Source: Candidatus Omnitrophota bacterium (GTDB taxonomy: Bacteria; Omnitrophota; Gorgyraeia; Zapsychrales; Zapsychraceae). From it: DNA of 46,146 nt. A program made the position numbers and the translations under genes. The stretch lies in NCBI GenBank assembly GCA_018812705.1, contig JAHJCZ010000052.1:1-46146 (forward strand), in the 5' to 3' direction. The notes under the pieces are model-generated. The model was not told where the DNA came from. It saw nothing but the letters and a program-made list of their open reading frames with translations, and did no database searches. Below, piece by piece: positions 26,629-34,003 of this stretch; within the stretch, counting starts at the first letter, position 1; every line of letters begins with the position of its first letter.

Positions 26629-28692
26629 TTATTTATCTTTAACTTCAAAAACAACATCAGAAGTTTTAAGGTGAATGTCCCTTTGTGGAAAGGCGATGAC
26701 AATGCCTCGTTCCCGGAAAAGTTTATTAATCGCAAAATGAATATTGCTTATCAACTCAAATCGGTTATGCGCTTCATTGATCCAGACATAAAGCTTGAAT
26801 ATAAGAGCGTTATCGCCAAACTCCGTGAAATAAACAACCGGTTTCGGGTAGCTTAGGATCCCTTTACCATGCGCGGCTACTTCCAGCAAGCTTGTCTTGA
26901 CCAACTCCACGTCTGATCCGTATATAACTCCAACAGGAATGCAGCAGCGGATAACCTTATCGTTATAGCTCCAATTGGTCACCTTCTTTGTAATGAAATC
27001 TGAATTCGGCACGACAACGGAAATATTGTCAAACGTCGTTATAACCGTACCTCGCGCCTTGACAGCTTCCACGCGTCCGGGTAATCCTTCAAGATCGATC
27101 CAGTCACCAACCTTGATCGGCCGCTCAACAAGAAGAATGATCCCACTAATAAAGTTTTTGGTGATCTCCTGAAGGCCAATACCTATCCCAATACCGATGG
27201 TCCCAGCCAGTACGTTGAACGTGCTCATCTCTACCCCTAAGATCCTCAAGCCAATAACAATCCCGATAAATACAAGCGTATACTTGATGAACACAGAAAT
27301 CGAGTATTGCATGCCTTCATCCAAACGGGTTTGGGGATAAACATTCTTATCTAGGAACTTGTTGAAGATATGTGAAAAGAAATTCAGCGCCCAAATAATC
27401 GAGCCTATCTTGATCACCAGCAACAAGGAAAAATCAATCTTTCCGACTTTAAAGAAAGAAAACCGCGCAATATCCATAAAAACGAACCATTGGTCATACT
27501 GGTATCCCCAAACATTAAGGATAACCGATGCTGCCGAAGCGGCTAAGATTACCCAAACAAGACCATTGACAGCGGCGTACACCGGGTTCTCGCTACGCAG
27601 ATCGCTCTCGATACTTTTTTGGCCCCGACATAAGAGAAAAACAACAACACGGTTAAGAACCCTGCGCAGAAGATAGAAAACATAAAGCGCTATGACGGAC
27701 AAAAGGACGCGAACCCCCATGAACCGGACCAGGTCATGAAAACCAAGAAAAGAAAACCCGTAATAGGCCATGTACGAGATCCAGGCCGTGATCACAGTAA
27801 AATTACCGACCCGCTTACATGCATTCGCAAATCGTCTAGCCTTATCCTTGATCGTACATATTCTCCGTTGGATGATGGAAAATGCCAGAAGGCAAACTAG
27901 CAATAAAAGACCTCCTGCGATATCCCGGGGTGTAAAATAGTGCGGTGTGTTCACCATTAATTTCTTTCGGAGACGTTCCATCCTTTTATTCTTCATGATA
28001 GAGATGTAGTCACCCACAATGGAGAGCTGGATGTCAATCAAGCTGATTTGCTTGTTCAATTGCTCAATCTCAGTTTTTGACAACTGCAATCTCTCCTCCT
28101 GGGCCGCAATGGATACATCGAAATACGAATCTGCCGTCTTCAGATTCGTCAATGTATTCTTCACCGCTATATCCTGTTCAAGCAGGCCAATCTCCTGTTC
28201 GACGCTTAAGACCCTGTCCAGCAATAATTTCCGCTCAGCATTCAAATCACGAAGGTCCGCCCACGTCTTTGAAATCTCGATATTCAGGTCCCGGACACGC
28301 ATGTCTGGATTTTTAACAATAAGCAGTTTCTGCTCTACCAAACTAATGATCTTTTTATATGCCTCTTCTTTTTTTCTGTCCAGACTCTCTCGAATGGAAA
28401 TAACCTGCTCCTGCTTTTTGACTGTTTCCAGTTTCTCAAGAATCACCTTCTTCTTTTCTTCGCTCTCAGCAGTAAATTGATTCTCGGTGACAGTTAATGT
28501 CTTTTCCAAAAGATTCTTCTGCTTTTCTATTTTGCTCTTGTTTAAATCAAACTCACCCGAGTAAGGCGCTATGACGTTTTCTGCATCCTGCAGCATACCT
28601 TTTATAGTCTCCTGCGCAAAAACAGCCCCGCTCGCAACAAAAACAAAAAGAAAGGCTAACAAGAATATTCTCTTTTCTATTAATGGTTTCAT
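26629..28692 (-). CDS. Large MscS-family channel with periplasmic coiled-coil domain (KefA/MscK-like)
   Basis: The start is placed at ATG 28692 (687 residues) because AAAGGA precedes it and a signal peptide begins there (RIFLLAFLFVFVASGAVFAQ); the open frame extends upstream only into repeat sequence. Residues about 30-245 form a long periplasmic coiled coil. Several membrane helices follow (about 262-500). The C-terminal MscS part has IGIGIGIGLQEITKNFISG, RPIKVGDWIDLEGLPGRV and VPNSDFITKKVTNWS. It gates on membrane tension. Two 60-base samples of the gene are 45-47% G+C, clearly above neighbouring genes, and nearly identical elements stand on both sides. Both facts suggest acquisition as a unit. 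Confidence 0.93.
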   Translation of the reverse strand: MKPLIEKRIFLLAFLFVFVASGAVFAQETIKGMLQDAENVIAPYSGEFDLNKSKIEKQKNLLEKTLTVTENQFTAESEEKKKVILEKLETVKKQEQVISIRESLDRKKEEAYKKIISLVEQKLLIVKNPDMRVRDLNIEISKTWADLRDLNAERKLLLDRVLSVEQEIGLLEQDIAVKNTLTNLKTADSYFDVSIAAQEERLQLSKTEIEQLNKQISLIDIQLSIVGDYISIMKNKRMERLRKKLMVNTPHYFTPRDIAGGLLLLVCLLAFSIIQRRICTIKDKARRFANACKRVGNFTVITAWISYMAYYGFSFLGFHDLVRFMGVRVLLSVIALYVFYLLRRVLNRVVVFLLCRGQKSIESDLRSENPVYAAVNGLVWVILAASAASVILNVWGYQYDQWFVFMDIARFSFFKVGKIDFSLLLVIKIGSIIWALNFFSHIFNKFLDKNVYPQTRLDEGMQYSISVFIKYTLVFIGIVIGLRILGVEMSTFNVLAGTIGIGIGIGLQEITKNFISGIILLVERPIKVGDWIDLEGLPGRVEAVKARGTVITTFDNISVVVPNSDFITKKVTNWSYNDKVIRCCIPVGVIYGSDVELVKTSLLEVAAHGKGILSYPKPVVYFTEFGDNALIFKLYVWINEAHNRFELISNIHFAINKLFRERGIVIAFPQRDIHLKTSDVVFEVKDK

Positions 28693-28752
28693 AAGCCATC
28701 CTTTAATAAAGAATAAATAAAAATAAATAGTGTCCAATAAATAGAATAAATA

Positions 28753-28903
28753 AATAGTGTCGTTTCTCACAACATCATGTGCAGCTAAACTTTATAACTA
28801 TATTCCAGCTTTCCTTTAAATTCGGAAATTTTAAAAAATGTCCAATGCTTTATTTATTGCACAAATCATTAACATACATATATTTATGAGAAACGACACT
28901 ATT
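28753..28903. mobile_element. 151-bp element, copy 2, with 17-bp terminal inverted repeats
   Basis: It has the same ends (28753-28769 and 28887-28903) and orientation as copy 1, with 5 differences in 151 bases. An extra right-end copy follows at 28915-28931, and a partial left end (AATAGTGTCC) stands at 28727-28736. The left end lies about 60 bases upstream of the MscS gene start, inside its likely promoter region, so the element may affect expression of that gene. Confidence 0.9.
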
Positions 28904-28914
28904 TATTATATTTA

Positions 28915-28931
28915 TGAGAAACGACACTATT
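28915..28931. repeat. Extra right-end copy beside element copy 2
   Basis: TGAGAAACGACACTATT is repeated 28 bp after the right end of copy 2, mirroring the arrangement at 26595-26611 but with a different spacing. Confidence 0.9.
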
Positions 28932-29039
28932 TATTCTATTTATTTATTTAAGCCTTCGACTTCTTCATAAATTAAATTCTTCTTGTTCGCCATGTCTTTG
29001 ATAAAGTGGCATCACCACTTTCCTTAATATAGGAATATT

Positions 29040-29234
29040 CTATAACCACATCCACCACGGAACTTTTTTGGCAAGATTAATTGCGACACCTAACAACTTG
29101 AATGGCACTGCTATTAAAAACCCAAGACCACTAGCCGCTCCACCTGCAAGTGGACCTAATGTTGCACATCCAGACAAAAAAACAACTGCCATTAAGAAAA
29201 ATACAAATAAACATTTTTGTCTGTTTCTGTACAT
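29040..29234 (-). CDS. Small lipoprotein (64 aa)
   Basis: The start is set at ATG 29234; a GTG directly before it is also possible. The signal peptide (KCLFVFFLMAVVFLSGC) carries a good lipobox. The mature part is short and mostly hydrophobic and Gly-rich (GPLAGGAASGLGFLIAVPFKLLGVAI), ending in the aromatic PWWMWL, so it may insert in a membrane. No family recognised. It stands alone downstream of element copy 2. Confidence 0.7.
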   Translation of the reverse strand: MYRNRQKCLFVFFLMAVVFLSGCATLGPLAGGAASGLGFLIAVPFKLLGVAINLAKKVPWWMWL

Positions 29235-29559
29235 CACTTAATATATCACTTTGAGCCTTATCTGTTAATCTTTTTAAATATATAATTCCAAAATTCTCAC
29301 TATTATAATTCAATAATAAACTATTGTTGGGTCAAAAATTATAAGTAATATGCATATATGGAAGGATACCCGCGGTCTTGGATGATAAATTATTAGGAGG
29401 ATTATTTATAATGGTACTTAAACTAAATAATGGGGTCGCTTTATACGAGAGTTTAGAACTATTTTAATAGGTGAATCAGTACTTTTCCCCTCATTTGAGA
29501 ATTAAAAAAGGCACCTCAAATAAATGAGATGCCTTTTGAAAAATACTTTTTTAAATCGC
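29235..29559. other. Mostly gene-free stretch with one tiny plus-strand frame
   Basis: This stretch holds the terminator at 29506-29537 and an 18-codon plus-strand frame (29411-29467). That frame has a strong AGGAGG ribosome site 10 nt before its ATG, but no homology that I recognise. Nothing else is supported. Confidence 0.4.
29506..29537 (-). terminator. Rho-independent terminator after the PEP-CTERM gene
   Basis: A 13-bp stem (29506-29518 with 29525-29537, one G-U pair on the minus strand) with a 6-nt loop is followed by TTTTTT on the minus strand. It begins 22 bases after the PEP-CTERM stop codon. Confidence 0.9.
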
Positions 29560-30135
29560 TTAAGCTTTGCACCTTCTTCTAATAAAAGCTCCGACCAATC
29601 CACTTCCCAATAATAACATTGTTGCTGGTTCTGGGACTGCAGCAGAACTTGTCCAAGATGTTTCACCTAATTCGTATCTAACATATCCCCAATCGAAAGG
29701 TAGTTTTCGTGCAGAAACGTAAATGTCTGAGATTACTATGCAATTATTTGCAGACCCACAGCCTCCTCCACCAAGTGCATCAGTCAAATAAATAGACCAG
29801 TCATTGATGTTTCCTGTAGCGTCCGTTCCAATTTGAAAAAAATTTTCATAAATTCCTGGAGTATCAAAAGTTAATATTTGATGCCCATCTGTGAAAGAAT
29901 AATCAACGAGGGAAGAGCTAACGTTGCCGAGTGCCAAATTTGCTGCAAAAGGATTGGCGACAGTAAAAAATCCTGTAACTTTATCTGAGGTTGTGTAGAC
30001 TCCATTAACATCATCAAAGGTTGGGCTTTCAAAAGAGTAAGTCACCAGTGCATGTGAAGTGCTAATATTTAGAATTAGTATGCTTAAGAAAAAAGCAAGT
30101 GTTAATAACAGTTTAATGCTCTTTTTACTTTTCAT
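29560..30135 (-). CDS. PEP-CTERM sorted extracellular protein
   Basis: ATG 30135 is chosen because AAGGAG precedes it and the signal peptide starts there (191 residues). The N terminus is a signal peptide (KLLLTLAFFLSILILNISTSHA). The mature domain is beta-rich, with Cys in GGGCGSANNC. The C terminus is the classic sorting signal: VPEPATM, a hydrophobic helix LLLGSGLVGAF and a basic tail IRRRCKA. Such proteins are cut and anchored or released by an exosortase and often belong to exopolysaccharide surfaces. The exosortase is not in this window. A consensus promoter and a terminator bracket the gene, so it is a single-gene transcript. Confidence 0.93.
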   Translation of the reverse strand: MKSKKSIKLLLTLAFFLSILILNISTSHALVTYSFESPTFDDVNGVYTTSDKVTGFFTVANPFAANLALGNVSSSLVDYSFTDGHQILTFDTPGIYENFFQIGTDATGNINDWSIYLTDALGGGGCGSANNCIVISDIYVSARKLPFDWGYVRYELGETSWTSSAAVPEPATMLLLGSGLVGAFIRRRCKA

Positions 30136-30172
30136 TTTTTTCTCCTTGAACATGTGGAAGTTTTTATTTTTC

Positions 30173-30201
30173 AAAGTATCATTAATTGATATTTACGTCA
30201 A
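30173..30201 (-). promoter_or_regulatory. Sigma-70-type promoter of the PEP-CTERM gene
   Basis: Minus strand TTGACG (30196-30201), 17-nt spacer and TACTTT (30173-30178) stand about 40 nt upstream of the ATG. Confidence 0.7.
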
Positions 30202-30340
30202 TATGACTTTGTGGGACTTACCAGGACAGGCTGAAATTAGGGAAAATTGAATCAATTAAAATGTTATTAGAGGGAAAGCCTAAAGCACTACCCTCAAATA
30301 AAGCGAAACAAAACTATGCTTTATTTCTAGACAAAGAAAA

Positions 30341-30383
30341 ACCCTCCGCAACTTATTAAGATACTAATTAAGTTACGAAGGGT
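30341..30383 (-). terminator. Terminator downstream of tRNA-His
   Basis: ACCCTCCGCAACTTA (30341-30355) pairs with 30369-30383 over 15 bp with two wobble or mismatched positions. The minus strand continues with TTTTT. It lies about 90 nt after the tRNA-His 3' end. A 9-bp hairpin AAATAAAGC/GCTTTATTT (30296-30326) follows further on. Confidence 0.8.
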
Positions 30384-30471
30384 AATTTAAAATAAAAGTT
30401 CGAAAGTATGCGTACCGTCCAATAAGCGTTATTTTTGTTACAACTCAAATGACATCAGTCACTTGCAAAAA

Positions 30472-30550
30472 TGGGGTGGCTGAGGGGATTTGAACCCCCG
30501 GCATCTTGAACCACAATCAAGTGCTCTAACCGGACTGAGCTACAGCCACC
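30472..30550 (-). tRNA. tRNA-His (GTG)
   Basis: A full cloverleaf with anticodon loop TTGTGGT (anticodon GTG). The extra 5' G at position -1 faces C73, the identity feature of tRNA-His. The 3' CCA is encoded. Confidence 0.96.
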
Positions 30551-30622
30551 ATAAATCTTCTTGAAATTGTTGGGTATTTTACCACAAATCCTTTTCTGAG
30601 CAAGCATTAAAAAAACAAGCCG

Positions 30623-31609
30623 TTACTTCTCGCCTATCCCGATCTTACCAGTAAGTGCAATATTATTAACCCGAATATCATCCATTTTTGTTTTAAATGA
30701 ATAGTGCGCCCCTACCTCAACCCCCATGGACAACAAAGCACCAAACACCTGATCAGCTACACTGTTCATAGATGAGTTATTTTTATTAACTCCTAAAGAA
30801 AATTTATCAACATTTATATCACCCTGAACTAACATATCATTATTTTTTGAAACAAAATTTGCTGTCAGTCCAGCGCGACCATCAGATTCGAATAATTCCA
30901 ACATTGCTTCCATATCCTTATTAACAATATCGACCCAGCCCTTTCCTTTAGCTTTACTTCCTGAAAGCGGACCATTGGCTTTGGTCACATTTGCTTGAAA
31001 ATCAAAAGATATCTGTGACGCTCTAAACGGAAAATATAAGTTGCCTGATTTTAAGTAAAAATCATTAAGTGTAAAAAAGATATTCTTATCCGAAACGTTA
31101 TCATTATATTCAACCACACCATTTCTAACATACATCTTCTCTATATAAATCTCTATTGGCTTCAGATCTTCTGCCTCTTTAGCAGTACTCACAACTTTTT
31201 CCTGCTTTAATAGAACTTCAACGTCCTTTTTCTTATCAGTTGATCTATCAGCGCCAACTAGTTTCATATTCTTTTCAATAAAAATATGCGGATTGATCAA
31301 GATTATTTCATTAACCTTGATCTGTTTGTTAAAAAGTCCCAATAACTCAAGCTGAACATTGATCTTTTTTACTTCTAGAATATTTTTACTTTTGGGTGTT
31401 TTGGAACCTGAAATTATAAAGTCTTGAATGCTTACACCCAACGGAAAATGTATAGACATATACCCCACATTAACATCCCTATTAAGCGAGATCTTTAAAG
31501 TATCTTCAAGAAGATATTTGCCGTGATATTGTAGATAAAAAGAGATACTGATTAAAGAGAAGACAATAAAAAGAAGGACTATTACAACTGTAACTTTCAG
31601 CAATTTCAT
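30623..31609 (-). CDS. AsmA/DUF748-like membrane-anchored protein
   Basis: The 328-residue protein has one N-terminal membrane helix (VTVVIVLLFIVFSLISISFYL) and a long beta-rich periplasmic region. The early part, LEDTLKISLNRDVNVGYMSIHFPLGVSIQDFIISG and LEVKKINVQLELLGL, is typical of AsmA/DUF748-type proteins, thought to help lipid or envelope biogenesis. It is short for this group. tRNA-Arg lies just upstream on the same strand (20 nt), so they may share a transcript. There is no clear ribosome site. Confidence 0.75.
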   Translation of the reverse strand: MKLLKVTVVIVLLFIVFSLISISFYLQYHGKYLLEDTLKISLNRDVNVGYMSIHFPLGVSIQDFIISGSKTPKSKNILEVKKINVQLELLGLFNKQIKVNEIILINPHIFIEKNMKLVGADRSTDKKKDVEVLLKQEKVVSTAKEAEDLKPIEIYIEKMYVRNGVVEYNDNVSDKNIFFTLNDFYLKSGNLYFPFRASQISFDFQANVTKANGPLSGSKAKGKGWVDIVNKDMEAMLELFESDGRAGLTANFVSKNNDMLVQGDINVDKFSLGVNKNNSSMNSVADQVFGALLSMGVEVGAHYSFKTKMDDIRVNNIALTGKIGIGEK

Positions 31610-31629
31610 AGTTTAATTAAGGAATAGAA

Positions 31630-31703
31630 CGCGCCCAGCACGATTCGAACGTGCGACCCTCGCCTTAGAAGGGCGATGCTCTATCCATCTGAGCTATGGG
31701 CGC
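31630..31703 (-). tRNA. tRNA-Arg (TCT)
   Basis: The cloverleaf has an acceptor stem GCGCCCA/TGGGCGC and anticodon loop CTTCTAA (anticodon TCT). The 3' CCA is not encoded, unlike in the His, Pro and Leu tRNAs here. Confidence 0.96.
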
Positions 31704-31720
31704 AAAATCTATAAAAAATT

Positions 31721-31787
31721 TAAATAGGGACCAACACTATTTAATGCCATGCTTAAAACTTAAAATAATAGTATCTATCCCTATTTA
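31721..31787. repeat. Imperfect 67-bp palindrome with TAAATAGGGA ends
   Basis: TAAATAGGGA (31721-31730) is inverted at 31778-31787, and an inner ACTATT/AATAGT pair also matches. The right arm supplies the TAG stop of the 77-residue frame at 31781. It resembles the 8452-8498 palindrome in its GGGA-based outer arm. Confidence 0.75.
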
Positions 31788-32014
31788 GAAAATCTTTTTT
31801 GATTGTATATTTCAAATGCATCTGCTAAACGAACAGCAGAATGCTCTAAAATCCCGTATTTTGAACTTCTAAATTTACTTTCCTGAAAAGAACCAGATAT
31901 GTAAACTATCAAAAATCCTATCGAAACAGAAAACAGAAATATTACAGAATTCAAAAATGTAAAACTCTTTTTTATTTTAGTCTTAATTTTTCTGTTTCTT
32001 TTTTTTCTAGGCAT
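31781..32014 (-). CDS. Small basic membrane protein (77 aa), hypothetical
   Basis: The N terminus is very basic (MPRKKRNRKIKTKIKKS), followed by one membrane helix (FLNSVIFLFSVSIGFLIVYI) and a short outer tail. The stop codon lies inside the 31721-31787 palindrome, so the C-terminal end may have been set by that repeat. The ribosome site is weak. It may be a real single-pass protein or a truncated one. Confidence 0.5.
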   Translation of the reverse strand: MPRKKRNRKIKTKIKKSFTFLNSVIFLFSVSIGFLIVYISGSFQESKFRSSKYGILEHSAVRLADAFEIYNQKRFSK

Positions 32015-32146
32015 ATAGCGGACGCTATTGTTTATATATTGTTATAGTGTCGAGGACTCAACTTGCCAACAAATTTACTATAACACAGTAAAACATAAAG
32101 AAAAAGAATAAATGAAAACTTCTAGGTATAGACCGAAGCGCTCTGA

Positions 32147-32731
32147 TTAATCTGCTTTTCTTGGCTGATAAACCGCACATTTATCTTTCAAACATGAAAA
32201 AGTAAATCTGGCAACTGCCAATGATTCCTTCTTGCTAAAATCAAATCCTTCAATTTCAGATCTAGAAAAACCTTTTTTTTCTACTAAAGTCAACACGACT
32301 TTAACATCAATGATCTCATCAATTAAAAATCTTCTTTCAAATTCAGGGATATATCCAAGAAGGCCTGAATGATAAGCCATTGCAAGCTCTTCAAACGAAA
32401 CCAAAAAACTAAAGCTCTGTTTTTCATGTTCCAACAAAACATCATTCTCTAATTCAATGATCTTTAGCTGAACATATCCTATTGATTCTAATACAATTTT
32501 CAATTTATATTTATCGGACGATTGCCCGAAAATCTCGACTGCAATACCCAAATTATCATCGATCTGAGAAAGCTGGACACTATTAATCTCTAATATTTCT
32601 GATTTCAGCTTCTGAAGAGCTTTTTGTTTTTCAAGGTCACGCTTGAGCTTGAACTTTACAACAATAGCTGAAGCTAGAAATCCAAAAACAATAACACCGA
32701 TGATCCATCTTATCAATAATTTCTTTTTCAT
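32147..32731 (-). CDS. Single-pass membrane protein, hypothetical (194 aa)
   Basis: A basic start and membrane helix (WIIGVIVFGFLASAIVV) precede a coiled-coil and alpha/beta periplasmic part with no signature that I recognise. One pair of cysteines occurs at the C terminus (SCLKDKC). GGAAG precedes the ATG. It sits between tRNA-Pro upstream and the small basic membrane protein downstream. Confidence 0.75.
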   Translation of the reverse strand: MKKKLLIRWIIGVIVFGFLASAIVVKFKLKRDLEKQKALQKLKSEILEINSVQLSQIDDNLGIAVEIFGQSSDKYKLKIVLESIGYVQLKIIELENDVLLEHEKQSFSFLVSFEELAMAYHSGLLGYIPEFERRFLIDEIIDVKVVLTLVEKKGFSRSEIEGFDFSKKESLAVARFTFSCLKDKCAVYQPRKAD

Positions 32732-32749
32732 TTATCTTCCAATAAAAAA

Positions 32750-32812
32750 GCTGTATTTATCGACTGACATGTTCATACTTAAAACAACATCTTGCCAATT
32801 TCCAAATACAGC
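32750..32812 (-). terminator. Possible terminator of tRNA-Pro with a large structured loop
   Basis: GCTGTATTT (32750-32758) pairs with 32804-32812, and the minus strand continues with TTTTTT. The 45-nt loop has a smaller ATGTT/AACAT pair inside. The loop is long for a simple terminator, so this is tentative. Confidence 0.4.
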
Positions 32813-32834
32813 CAGCAAAAACTATTAGTTTCAT

Positions 32835-32911
32835 TGGTCGGGGAGCCGGGATTCGAACCCGGGACCCCATGCTCCCAAAGCATGTGCGCTAGCCAGCTGC
32901 GCTACTCCCCG
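32835..32911 (-). tRNA. tRNA-Pro (TGG)
   Basis: A cloverleaf with acceptor stem CGGGGAG/CTCCCCG, anticodon loop TTTGGGA (anticodon TGG) and encoded CCA. Confidence 0.96.
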
Positions 32912-32924
32912 AAAAAAGTGTTTT

Positions 32925-32953
32925 AATATATCACAGAGATTAAAAGAATGCAA
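32925..32953 (-). promoter_or_regulatory. Promoter of tRNA-Pro
   Basis: Minus strand TTGCAT (32948-32953), 17-nt spacer, TATATT (32925-32930). The -10 box is 13 nt before the tRNA 5' end. Confidence 0.8.
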
Positions 32954-32966
32954 CGGTTTTAAAAAT

Positions 32967-32995
32967 TTGACAATAACTTTTGTCAATGCTATATT
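32967..32995 (+). promoter_or_regulatory. Consensus plus-strand promoter overlapped by a palindrome
   Basis: TTGACA (32967-32972), 17-nt spacer and TATATT (32990-32995) form an almost perfect sigma-70 promoter. A TTGACAA/TTGTCAA inverted repeat (32967-32973, 32980-32986) overlaps the -35 box. It points to tRNA-Ala, whose 5' end is 108 nt further on. A weaker TTGTTA/TAATTT pair lies closer (about 33071-33096). Confidence 0.6.
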
Positions 32996-33103
32996 TAATG
33001 GCATTTGCAGAGCTGATTCATTTCTTTTAAAACAAATCTGACAAATGATATTTTGATAATATCGCAAAGTTGTTATTTTTCTAAACGCTACTAATTTGTT
33101 TTA

Positions 33104-33176
<73 letters not shown>

Positions 33177-33209
33177 CAACTATGCTTCTTTTCAAGTTTG
33201 AATTTTTTT

Positions 33210-33296
33210 GCTGAAGTGGTGGAACTGGTATACACGCCGGTCTCAAAAACCGGTGGCTTCGCGGCCATAAGGGTTCGACTCCCTTCTTCAGCACCA
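33210..33296 (+). tRNA. tRNA-Leu (CAA)
   Basis: An 87-nt class II tRNA with a long variable arm (GGTGGCTTCGCGGCC), anticodon loop CTCAAAA (anticodon CAA) and encoded CCA. It lies 33 nt after tRNA-Ala, probably in one transcript. Confidence 0.96.
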
Positions 33297-33386
33297 GTTT
33301 TCTTTATTCTCTCTCAACTCAAGACAGTAAATCATTTCTGTTTTTATGCTAAGTAAACATACAAATATAAATAATTCCTTGTTCTA

Positions 33387-33415
33387 TTGACCCTTGATGA
33401 AATATGCAATACACT
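33387..33415 (+). promoter_or_regulatory. Promoter of the secreted STI1-like gene
   Basis: TTGACC (33387-33392), 17-nt spacer and TACACT (33410-33415), followed by the ribosome site TGGAGGG and the ATG at 33440. Confidence 0.7.
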
Positions 33416-33439
33416 TAAGTAAATGGAGGGTATAAAATC

Positions 33440-33970
33440 ATGAAAAAACACACAGTTCTTACAGTTTTTTTAGCTTGTCTGCTTTTTACAAGTATCGTTC
33501 ATGCGCAAACTTCACAAAAAATCATCACATTGAAAGATGGATCTATTATAAAGGGGACCGTTGTATCTGTTGAAAATCAAAAATACATCATAGACACCAA
33601 CAACCTTGGCAAAATTGAAGTTGCAGATACTGATATAGTCAGCATTGTATCGCCTGGTACAGGACAAGTGCCTGCAAATCAGAATGCCTTGGGGAACCTT
33701 GGTGGTCTGGGGAATTTAGGAATGTCGGGACAAATGCAGCAAATGCAAAACAGCCTAATGTCCGATCCTAATATGATGGCAGAAATGCAAGCAATGCTTC
33801 AAGATGAAGAAATAATGGCACTCATTTCTGATCCTAACATTATGAAAGACCTTATGAGTAATGATCCTAGCGTAATTCAGAATAATCCCAAAATAATGCA
33901 ACTTATGAACAATCCTCAAATGCAAGCTTTAGTACAGATGATGATGAACAAAGGTATAGGGCAAAAATAG
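33440..33970 (+). CDS. Secreted protein with STI1-like Met/Gln repeats
   Basis: This is the only clear plus-strand protein gene. The 176-residue product has a signal peptide (TVFLACLLFTSIVHAQ). Residues 27-72 form a small beta domain (KIITLKDGSIIKGTVVSVENQ) like those of short surface-type barrels. A Gly/Asn linker follows. The rest repeats the pattern SDPNMMAEMQAMLQDEE, SDPNIMKDLMSNDPS, NNPKIMQLMNNPQMQALVQ. These match the DP/NP-containing helices of STI1 (Hop/ubiquilin) domains, which bind hydrophobic segments of client proteins. A chaperone-like role outside the cytoplasm is possible. It has its own promoter and a strong ribosome site. Confidence 0.85.
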   Translation: MKKHTVLTVFLACLLFTSIVHAQTSQKIITLKDGSIIKGTVVSVENQKYIIDTNNLGKIEVADTDIVSIVSPGTGQVPANQNALGNLGGLGNLGMSGQMQQMQNSLMSDPNMMAEMQAMLQDEEIMALISDPNIMKDLMSNDPSVIQNNPKIMQLMNNPQMQALVQMMMNKGIGQK

Positions 33971-34003
33971 TATACAGTCAATAGATACGCGGCTTATCAA
34001 AGT

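Noticed and set aside
28693-28770. Longer N terminus of the large MscS channel, starting at a GTG at 28770
   Set aside because: The extra residues come from element and A/T-rich repeat sequence, and a signal peptide with ribosome site begins at the ATG at 28692.
29131-29313. A 60-codon minus-strand frame overlapping the small lipoprotein
   Set aside because: It overlaps the lipoprotein (29040-29234) in another frame, lacks a signal peptide or ribosome site, and its sequence has no pattern of a real protein.
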